A stretch of 44,039 bases of DNA from CAXXOK01 sp964640955. Its GTDB lineage: Bacteria; Bacillota; Clostridia; Christensenellales; Aristaeellaceae. Position 1 is the stretch's first letter. Every line of letters starts with the position of its first letter. The translations under genes were made by a program, and so were the position numbers. Location of the stretch: contig CAZXJI010000024.1 in the NCBI GenBank assembly GCA_964640955.1, positions 1 through 44,039 of the forward strand. Direction: 5' to 3'. Shown here in pieces: positions 37,943 to 44,039 of this stretch. The notes beneath the pieces are model-generated. The model did no database searches. It was not told where the DNA came from and was given only the letters and a program-made list of their open reading frames with translations.

Positions 37943-39067
37943 TTAAAACACCATCTCTCCGGGTCTAAAGCCCTCCGGCAGTTCCTCTTCCTCCAGAAAC
38001 TCAAAGCTTTTATCGCGAAGTATCGGCAGGAAGACCTCATACGGCACCCTCGAAAACTCGCAGGCGTAGTTGCTGGCGCCAAACCACCCGCCCTCTTTGC
38101 CGCGCAGGTTCAAGCCTCTTGCGAACTTCGTGTGGTTTGAGCAGTCGTGTACGACAAGATCCCAGTTTTCGTCGACCGCGATCTTCATGAGTTTCAAGGT
38201 CAGTTCTCTGCTCCAGACCGGGGAGATGTAGCCGTGCCTGGAGATATACATGTTCTCGCCAAAGTAATTGCCGATGTTGTTCATGTTCAGGTGCAGTTCC
38301 GCGCAGTTGATAAAGTCCAGACCGGTTGCGAGGATCGCATCTTTCTTTTTCATGATCGCATCGAAAAGCTCCGGCGCCATCGGGGATTCGACGCCCACGC
38401 GCGGTATGTGCTTTTTTGCGAGTCCAATGTTCCGTATCACCCTGTCCGAGCAGTTGGACGCTCCAAGATTGAAGCGTATCTCATCGAGACCCGCGTCACC
38501 CAGCGCCCTCAGCGTCTCCTCTGTGGCCAGGGTTCCGTTCGTGTACAGGTGCTGGTGCACACCGGCGGCGTGGAACTTTCGGATGACAGGGTAGTATTTT
38601 TCGATTTCGATGAAAGGTTCCAGATATACATAGGCGACGCCCGTGGGCTTTTCCTGGATGGAAAGCAGCAGGTCAATGTCTTTGTCATAGAACTTTGTGC
38701 CGCCGATCTCCCACATGCCTTCCCCGATGGGTGGAATGTCGCCGATTACGCCGTAGTCATAGCAGAACTTGCACTCGAGATTGCACTTGTTGGTCTTTCT
38801 GATGGCGCTAAGCCCGGTGCCAAACAGGCAGGAAACGCAGCCCTTGGGGAACTTCTTCTCATCTCCGACATAATAAGTCCTGTTTTTTAGCGTTTTCAGG
38901 TTTTTGATTTCAGACATGAGCATTTCGCGCCGGTGATCGACCGCCGCCTCGATCTGCGCATAGGTGGCATATATGATTTCCTGCTGCCGCGCCTGAATCT
39001 CCTCGTCCTCCGGCAGTTCCGCAAAGAACTCAAACCACGTCAGCGCATCCGCCTTGGAAATTCGCAT
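37943..39067 (-). CDS. Radical SAM protein, 374 aa
   Basis: The CNLECKFC motif (C95, C99, C102; CX3CX2C) binds the 4Fe-4S cluster of radical SAM enzymes. A second cysteine pair (CVSC, C77 and C80) precedes it. GVAYVYLEPFIEIEKYYPVI and HLYTNGTLATEETLRALGDA are the beta-strand/loop motifs of the partial TIM barrel, and GLDEIRFNLG a later strand. AGGAGG lies just before the ATG. The substrate is not evident; members of this group act on proteins, peptides or cofactors. The downstream GNAT gene is truncated. Confidence 0.85.
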   Translation of the reverse strand: MRISKADALTWFEFFAELPEDEEIQARQQEIIYATYAQIEAAVDHRREMLMSEIKNLKTLKNRTYYVGDEKKFPKGCVSCLFGTGLSAIRKTNKCNLECKFCYDYGVIGDIPPIGEGMWEIGGTKFYDKDIDLLLSIQEKPTGVAYVYLEPFIEIEKYYPVIRKFHAAGVHQHLYTNGTLATEETLRALGDAGLDEIRFNLGASNCSDRVIRNIGLAKKHIPRVGVESPMAPELFDAIMKKKDAILATGLDFINCAELHLNMNNIGNYFGENMYISRHGYISPVWSRELTLKLMKIAVDENWDLVVHDCSNHTKFARGLNLRGKEGGWFGASNYACEFSRVPYEVFLPILRDKSFEFLEEEELPEGFRPGEMVF

Positions 39068-39204
39068 GTAAGATCCTCCTGTTATGACTCTTAAAGGTTT
39101 AACTCAGTCCGCCAAGGCGTGCATCCCAAGCATAGCCCGACGTGTCGATACATTGTCATCTGGGGCCATTATAACGCAGACCCGCATTGAGAAACAAGTG
39201 TCAT

Positions 39205-39228
39205 AAAAAAGCGCCGCTTTCGCGGCGC
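39205..39228 (-). terminator. Intrinsic terminator of the EAL-domain gene
   Basis: On the minus strand GCGCCGC and GCGGCGC form a 7-bp stem with a GAAA loop, followed by six T. It lies about 50 bases after the EAL stop and is a textbook intrinsic terminator. Confidence 0.85.
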
Positions 39229-39278
39229 ACAGTATGTATCAAATGTGTGGCGTATAATCCCTCCGCGCTTCCCGCGTA

Positions 39279-39617
39279 TCAGGCGCTGTCCTTCTTGGCG
39301 TACTGCTGTATGAAATCGTGCAGCTTCTTCTCCGCCATCGGCGGGCCGATCAGGAAGCCCTGGCCTTTGCAGAAGCCCAGGTGCTCGAAGAATTCAAACT
39401 GGTCTCCGTTTTCGATGCCTTTGGCGCAGACAGTCATGTTGAGCGTGTCGGCAAGGTGCGCGATGGACACGAGAATCCGAACCATCTTGTCGTCGTCGGG
39501 GACGCTCGATGAAAAGCATCTGGCAAGCTTGATGCCGTCAAATGGAAGCCGGGAGAGCAGGTAGAGATTGTTGGTGCCGATACCGAAATTGTCATAGAGA
39601 AGCTTTGCACCCATGTC
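39279..39617 (-). pseudogene. 3' part of an EAL-domain gene, split by IS256-family element
   Basis: The frame encodes the C-terminal half of an EAL phosphodiesterase: LLYDNFGIGTNNLYLLSRLP, FDGIKLARCF, and NMTVCAKGIENGDQFEFFE followed by GFCKGQGFLIGPPM. It continues from 41116-41567 on the other side of the IS. Joined with one copy of the 8-bp duplication the two parts give an uninterrupted 260-residue protein. EAL domains break down cyclic di-GMP; here the KG-IE segment has Cys-Ala-Lys-Gly where active enzymes have Ala/Val-Glu-Gly, so activity of the intact form is uncertain. Confidence 0.85.
39610..39617. repeat. 8-bp target-site duplication, left copy
   Basis: CCCATGTC, identical to 41116-41123 at the other IS end. 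Removing the IS with one copy restores the EAL frame exactly. Confidence 0.9.
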
Positions 39618-41115
39618 GGGTCTGTCCCAAATTTTGTGTAAAGTCCAAAGCTGGGGGTAGGAACCTTGTAGAGGGAGGGCGGAGCAAGCTCCTGCTTGCT
39701 CGCCCTTGAATGCATCGTAGCGCAAACCGGGCGGCCTGTCAAGGGCGGCGCGCAGCGCCGTTCAATTCACCCTTGACGGGGGGACCGGTTTGCGCTTCCC
39801 CGTCGCCCCTAGCCGGGGAGTCGATCGGCGAAGAAGATCTCGAGCTGGGAGTGGATGACACCCCAATCCTGCCGCCGTCCGATCCACTTTTTCGTGATGT
39901 CCATCGTCGCCAGATACAGCATCTTCAGAAGGCTGTCGTCCGTGGGAAAAACGCCCTTGGACTTGGTGACCTTCCGAAGTTGCCGGTTGAATCCCTCGAT
40001 CGTGTTGGTCGTGTAGATGATCCTCCGGATCTCGGCGGGGTACTTGAAATACGTGCTCAAACCCGCCCAGTTGGCGCGCCAGGACTTTTCGATCTTCGGG
40101 TATTTCTTGCCCCAGATTTCGTTGAACCGGTCGAGCTCGGCAAGCGCGGTCGCCTCGTCCACCGCGGCGTAAACGCGCTTCAGATCCGCCATCAGTGCCT
40201 TGATATCCTTGTACGAGACGAACTGCGTGGTGTTGCGGATCTGGTGAATGACGCACTTCTGCACCTCCGTCCGGGGGTAGGCCGCCTCAATTGCCGCAGG
40301 GAACCCGGTCAGACCGTCTACACAGGCGATGAGAATGTCCTCTACCCCGCGATTTTTCAGGTTATTCAGCACGGTCAGCCAGAACTTCGCGCTCTCGTTC
40401 TCCCCGATGTACATGCCCAGCACGTCCCGGCGTCCCTGCATGTCGAGCCCCAGGACCAGATACACCGCCTTTTTCACGATCTGCCCTTCCGAACGGACGT
40501 GGAAGTGCACGGCATCCATGTACACCACCGCGTAGATTTCCTGAAGCGGTCGCGACTGCCATTCCTTGACCACGGGGAGGATCTTGTCCGTGATCCGGCT
40601 GATCGTGCTGTCCGATACCGAAAGGCCATAAATCTCCCGAATATGCGCCTCGATATCCGCGGTCGTCATCCCCTTGGCGTACATCGACAGGATCTTCTCT
40701 TCGATGTCGCCGCTGAGGGTGGTCTGCTGTTTCTTGATCAGTTCCGGCTCAAACTCGCCCTTCCGATCCCGCGGAACCTGAATCTCAACGTCCCCGTAGC
40801 TCGTCTTGAGCGTCTTTTCACTGTGACCGTTTCGGCTGTTGTCCGTCTCTTTGTTCCGGTAATCGTACTTCGAGTAGCCCAGTTGCTCGTCCAGCTCGCC
40901 TTCCAGTCCCTGATCCACAAAACCGCCTATCATTTCCCGAAAGAGTTCCTGGATATCCTCCATGGACTGGATTCCCGCGCCCGCCATGAGCGTGCCGAGC
41001 TGTTTCCGAAACGCCGCCCGTTCCGGTGTGATTTTCCGTTTCCCCATTCTCCTAACCTCCATGCTGTTTTATTCTACCACAGCTTCGAGGTTTACACAAA
41101 ATGAGGGACGGTCTC
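39618..41115 (-). mobile_element. IS256-family insertion sequence, 1498 bp, with 8-bp target duplication
   Basis: The ends are GGGTCTGTCCCAAATTTTGT (left) and, on the opposite strand, GAGACCGTCCCTCATTTTGT (right), both running into GTGTAAA. The direct repeat CCCATGTC at 39610-39617 and 41116-41123 is the target duplication. One transposase gene fills the element. It interrupts an EAL-domain gene, and both halves remain readable, so insertion is recent. Confidence 0.92.
39809..41047 (-). CDS. IS256-family transposase
   Basis: The 412-residue protein is a mutator-type DDE transposase: SKYDYRNKETDNSRNGHSEK near the N-terminus, VVYMDAVHFHVRSEGQIVKK (first Asp), GMYIGENESAKFWLTVLNNL, ILIACVDGLTGFPAAIEAAY (second Asp), KCVIHQIRNTTQFVSYKD (CxxH motif), and TTNTIEGFNRQLRK (Glu). 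I use ATG at 41047 since GGAGG lies 8 bases upstream; an earlier ATG at 41062 precedes the ribosome site. It looks intact, so the element may still move. Confidence 0.92.
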   Translation of the reverse strand: MGKRKITPERAAFRKQLGTLMAGAGIQSMEDIQELFREMIGGFVDQGLEGELDEQLGYSKYDYRNKETDNSRNGHSEKTLKTSYGDVEIQVPRDRKGEFEPELIKKQQTTLSGDIEEKILSMYAKGMTTADIEAHIREIYGLSVSDSTISRITDKILPVVKEWQSRPLQEIYAVVYMDAVHFHVRSEGQIVKKAVYLVLGLDMQGRRDVLGMYIGENESAKFWLTVLNNLKNRGVEDILIACVDGLTGFPAAIEAAYPRTEVQKCVIHQIRNTTQFVSYKDIKALMADLKRVYAAVDEATALAELDRFNEIWGKKYPKIEKSWRANWAGLSTYFKYPAEIRRIIYTTNTIEGFNRQLRKVTKSKGVFPTDDSLLKMLYLATMDITKKWIGRRQDWGVIHSQLEIFFADRLPG

Positions 41116-41567
41116 CCCATGTCCTTCAGCGCGATGAGGTTCTCAATCCCCTTCGCGTTCAGTTGTTCCACTTCGGTCAGTTCGAGCTCCAGGTTTCGCG
41201 GCGCAAGGCCGTTCCGGTTCAGTTCCTCTGTTGTTACATCGGCAAAATCGGGGCTGTTGATCGAATGCGGCCAGAAGTTGATGGCGACGACCAGGTCACA
41301 GCCGACCTGATCGATCAGCCTGCGGATCATCCCAAACGCACTCTTCATGAACCAGTTGCTGAAGACTTTGCTCGTCTGCCTATCCTCCGCGGTCTTTCGG
41401 ACGTATCCGTAGCCCGGCTCCGTCTCCCCGCCGGGAAGGTGGAGGACCTCCGCAAAGACTTCGTAAGTGTTGCAGGTATTCTTGCCAAACGTCCATTTGG
41501 GTTGTCCGTACAACTCAAACGCCCCGTCCTCAATCAATGCCCGCAGCTTTTCCTGTGTCAGGTTCAT
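41116..41567 (-). pseudogene. 5' part of the split EAL-domain gene
   Basis: ATG at 41567 has GGAGGG 6 bases upstream. The part encodes an EAL N-terminus: FELYGQPKWTFG, YEVFAEVLHLPGG (E-x-L-like position occupied by EVL), WFMKSAFGMIRRLID, VVAINFWPHSINSPDF and LELELTEVEQLNAKGIENLI. The IS enters after LIALKDMG. No GGDEF or sensor domain is attached. Alone it would yield a truncated protein with IS-derived residues. Confidence 0.85.
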
Positions 41568-41707
41568 GCCCATCCCTCCATCTCTCAGTCAGTCGCAGCG
41601 CCGCCTCCTCAATCATTTCCTCCGCCATTATTTTACATTATGTTTACCCTTCGGTCAATAGGACGCTCCAGCAGGAACGCATCGGCCGGTTTACCGACTT
41701 TCAGGGT

Positions 41708-42760
41708 TTACCTGCCCGCCGCGATCTTTACGTTGTCAAGGTGCTGCTTCACATAGGACTGCGAAACGTTTTCTCCGTGGTTTTTGCTGTTGTGGAGATA
41801 GAGGTCAAAGTGGCCGTCCACGCCGTTTGTGACCGTGTCGTAGGAATGGGGCATGCCGGAGAGCGAAGCCGCGAAGTTGATGCCCTTGTGGAACACGACC
41901 ACCGGGCGGGGCGTCCAGGTCCATTCGGGGAACAGCTTCTTAAGCTTTGTGGTTTCTTCCGACGTGACCGGCTCGACGTCCGCGTGGTTCATGCCGCCCA
42001 TCATCTTAAAGCGTATCTGAAGCCCGGTCGCAACGTCCGTCACGGTGAACACATCGTTCCGCTTGATGAGGTATTTTCCATCCAGGAACCAGTCCACGAG
42101 TTTCCCCACCTGCTTGGCGGACGAACTTTCGCCCGGCGACACTGCGTAATTTCGCGGCGCGTAGCCGTTGATGGCGATCTTCTGGCCCGCGTTTAGCCAC
42201 TCGCCCGAATCCATGTAGTTGTACTGCATGATCTTCGAAATAGTCGTTCCGAATTTCTTGGCGATGCTGGTCAACGTATCGCCGGCTTTGACGGTGTAGG
42301 TGACGGACGGCCAGTCCTTCACGACTTTGGAACCGGTTGAAGATGACGCCCCGGCGGTCGACCCGGACGATGACCCGGAAGAGACGGAACCCGCGGACGC
42401 GGAAGGGATGTACAGCACCTGATCCGGATAGATGGTATCGCTCTTCAGGTTGTTTCGGCTTTTGATCTTTGCGACGGTCGTCGAATGCCTTGCGGCGATC
42501 GAGGAAAGGGTGTCGCCTTTCTTCACAACATATTTGGTGTCGGGTGAGATGACCAGCTTCTGCCCTACGTAGATGGTATCGCTTTTAAGCGCGTTGTACT
42601 GTTTGATCTGCTCCACCGTCACGCCGTATGTTTTGGCGATTTTCGACAGCCAGTCTCCGGCCTTCACCGTATGTGTGACGGCCGCCGACGCCTGCGCGCT
42701 CAGCGCAAAATAAAGTATTAGCACAGCGGCAATCGTGGAAAGTGCCTTTCTTGCCTTCAT
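41708..42760 (-). CDS. Secreted triple-LysM protein, 350 aa
   Basis: The signal peptide (about 1-27, LSTIAAVLILYFALSAQASA) is followed by LysM repeats at about 29-72 (VKAGDWLSKIAKTYGVTVEQ), 76-117 (VKKGDTLSSIAARHSTTVAK), a Ser/Gly linker, and 154-198 (VKAGDTLTSIAKKFGTTISK). The C-terminal 150 residues have RFKMMGGMNHADVEPVTSEE, MPHSYDTVTNG and GHFDLYLHNSKNHGENVSQS, a domain found in clostridial LysM proteins whose activity I cannot assign. LysM binds peptidoglycan or chitin-like glycans. It is a host gene. Confidence 0.85.
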   Translation of the reverse strand: MKARKALSTIAAVLILYFALSAQASAAVTHTVKAGDWLSKIAKTYGVTVEQIKQYNALKSDTIYVGQKLVISPDTKYVVKKGDTLSSIAARHSTTVAKIKSRNNLKSDTIYPDQVLYIPSASAGSVSSGSSSGSTAGASSSTGSKVVKDWPSVTYTVKAGDTLTSIAKKFGTTISKIMQYNYMDSGEWLNAGQKIAINGYAPRNYAVSPGESSSAKQVGKLVDWFLDGKYLIKRNDVFTVTDVATGLQIRFKMMGGMNHADVEPVTSEETTKLKKLFPEWTWTPRPVVVFHKGINFAASLSGMPHSYDTVTNGVDGHFDLYLHNSKNHGENVSQSYVKQHLDNVKIAAGR

Positions 42761-42874
42761 CGTCGTCCCTCCAGTTATTACTTTTTTGTGTCACTTGTTA
42801 CATAATACATCATTTTACATGATAAGGTACAATAAGTTTCGCAAACTGGGGACAGCGGGTTCTAAGAATAGAGA

Positions 42875-42946
42875 GGACAAAGCTGCAGCCGTTTGGTAGA
42901 ATCAAGCTACCACACAAAACTCACCAAGGAGGCTGCAGCTTTGTCC
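42875..42946 (+). promoter_or_regulatory. 16-bp inverted repeat folding over the transposase start
   Basis: GGACAAAGCTGCAGCC (42875-42890) and its perfect complement (42931-42946) enclose a 40-base loop. The right arm takes in the last bases of the AAGGAGG ribosome site and the TTG start. Transcripts entering from outside would fold and hide the start; transcripts starting in the loop would not, a known way to protect IS elements from impinging transcription. Confidence 0.7.
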
Positions 42947-44039
42947 GAGAAGATTATACACCTGAACGAGGGTGCGATAAAGAGCGAGTTGAAAGAACTT
43001 GTTCGAAGCAGCGTGGAAGAGACGCTGAACGAGCTGTTGGACCAGGAAGCGCAGGCGCTGACGGGTGCGGCGCGGTACGAGCGGACGGAGAACCGACAGG
43101 GGTACCGGTCGGGTCATTATGAGCGGGAGCTTTTGACCAGTTCAGGGGAGGTAACGCTGAAGATGCCGAAGCTGAAGGGCGTGACGTTCGAGACAGCGAT
43201 CATCGAGCGGTACCGGCGGCGGGAAAGCTCGGTGGAGGAAGCGCTGATCGAGATGTATCTGGCCGGAGTGTCGGTACGACGGGTGGAAGACGTGACCGAG
43301 GCGTTGTGGGGAACGCGGGTATCGGCAGGGACGGTCAGTGAGCTGAACAAGAAGGTGTATGTCCACATCGAGCAGTGGCGGTCAAGGCCGCTGTCCGGCA
43401 GCTACCCGTATGTGTACCTGGACGGCATCTACTTGAAGCGGAATTGGGGCGGCGAGTACGAGAACGTATCGGTGCTGGTGGCGCTGGCGGTGAACGAAGA
43501 CGGGTACCGGGAGGTCATCGGAGCCAGCGAAGGCATGAAGGAGGACAAGGAAAGCTGGCTTTCGTTCCTCCGAAGTCTGAAGGCGCGCGGCCTTCAGGGC
43601 GTCCGGCTGTTCGTTGGGGATAAATGCTTGGGACTGAGTGAAGCGGTCAACGAGGTATTCCCAGATGCGAAGTGCCAGCGCTGCGTGGTGCATTTCTACC
43701 GGAACGTGTTCTCCGCTACACCCCATGCCAGGATGACCGAGGTCGCCGCCATGCTCAAAGCGATTCACGCTCAGGAGAGCAAGGAAGCCGCTCGCGAAAA
43801 GGCCCAGACGGTCGTCCGGAAGTTACAGGAACTGAAGCTGAAGGAGGCGGCAAAGAAGGTGGAAATCGGTATCGAAGAAACCCTCGTCTACATGGATTTC
43901 CCCTACGCCCATTGGCAGAAGATCCGCACCAACAACGTCATTGAACGCCTGAACCGGGAGATCCGACGCAGAACCAGAGTCGTCGGCGCCTTCCCGGACG
44001 GCAACTCCGCCCTGATGCTGGTCTGCGCCAGGCTCCGCC
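42941..44039 (+). CDS. IS256/mutator-type transposase, 3' end outside the window
   Basis: TTG at 42941 follows AAGGAGG and opens a frame that runs past the window end (366 codons visible). Motifs are RTENRQGYRSGHYERELLTS, the first Asp in YVYLDGIYLKR, the second in RLFVGDKCLGLSEAV, KCQRCVVHFYRNVFS (CxxH), and TNNVIERLNREIRRRTR (Glu region). It is diverged from the 39809-41047 transposase, so it belongs to a different element. Its left end lies somewhere between 42830 and 42875 but I cannot fix it without the other end. Confidence 0.88.
   Translation, partial: MSEKIIHLNEGAIKSELKELVRSSVEETLNELLDQEAQALTGAARYERTENRQGYRSGHYERELLTSSGEVTLKMPKLKGVTFETAIIERYRRRESSVEEALIEMYLAGVSVRRVEDVTEALWGTRVSAGTVSELNKKVYVHIEQWRSRPLSGSYPYVYLDGIYLKRNWGGEYENVSVLVALAVNEDGYREVIGASEGMKEDKESWLSFLRSLKARGLQGVRLFVGDKCLGLSEAVNEVFPDAKCQRCVVHFYRNVFSATPHARMTEVAAMLKAIHAQESKEAAREKAQTVVRKLQELKLKEAAKKVEIGIEETLVYMDFPYAHWQKIRTNNVIERLNREIRRRTRVVGAFPDGNSALMLVCARLR

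Overview
The window is most of a siphovirus-type prophage in a GC-rich Clostridia-like (Firmicutes) genome, followed by a short, IS-battered stretch of host chromosome. Bacillota phage families (ReqiPepy6 Gp37-like tail protein, SPP1-type portal and gp7/MuF head protein, phi13-type major tail protein, ArpU-like late regulator, DUF669, ImmA/IrrE) and strong AGGAGG ribosome sites support this. TGA acts as an ordinary stop throughout.

The prophage runs mostly on the minus strand. From right to left it has: a large serine integrase (about 34.5-36.0 kb, plus strand) whose stop codon lies inside a tRNA-Pro 3' fragment; a secreted moron-like protein, an ImmA peptidase and a CI-like repressor (plus strand); a divergent switch with two matching operators; a cluster of small early genes with repeated leaders; a replication/recombination block (MazG-like enzyme, SMC-like ATPase, Sak4-like ATPase, DUF669, DEAH helicase, primase-helicase, an iteron-like repeat field, RusA); an ArpU-like regulator; then terminases, portal, MuF protein, scaffold, capsid, head-tail connectors, tail genes and baseplate genes to the left edge. 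Lysis genes and the other prophage end are not in the window.

The most striking region is 12.9-15.3 kb. The MuF head protein carries a C-terminal RelA/SpoT-type nucleotidyltransferase domain with its catalytic residues in place, like a toxSAS toxin. Two genes follow in ATGA-overlapping order: a 121-residue protein of unknown function, and a small alarmone hydrolase with all four metal ligands of the SpoT/MESH1 HD domain. A hairpin with a short T run then separates the block from the scaffold gene. I read this as a capsid-borne alarmone (or tRNA) nucleotidyltransferase toxin with a co-translated hydrolase as immunity.

To the right of the integrase, an IS3-family element sits between the 3' end of a BrxL/Lon-like gene and the 5' end of a GNAT gene. 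Next come a radical SAM gene, an EAL-domain gene split by an IS256-family element with a clean 8-bp target duplication, a three-LysM secreted protein, and a second IS256/mutator-type transposase that runs off the window and has a fold-back hairpin over its start codon.
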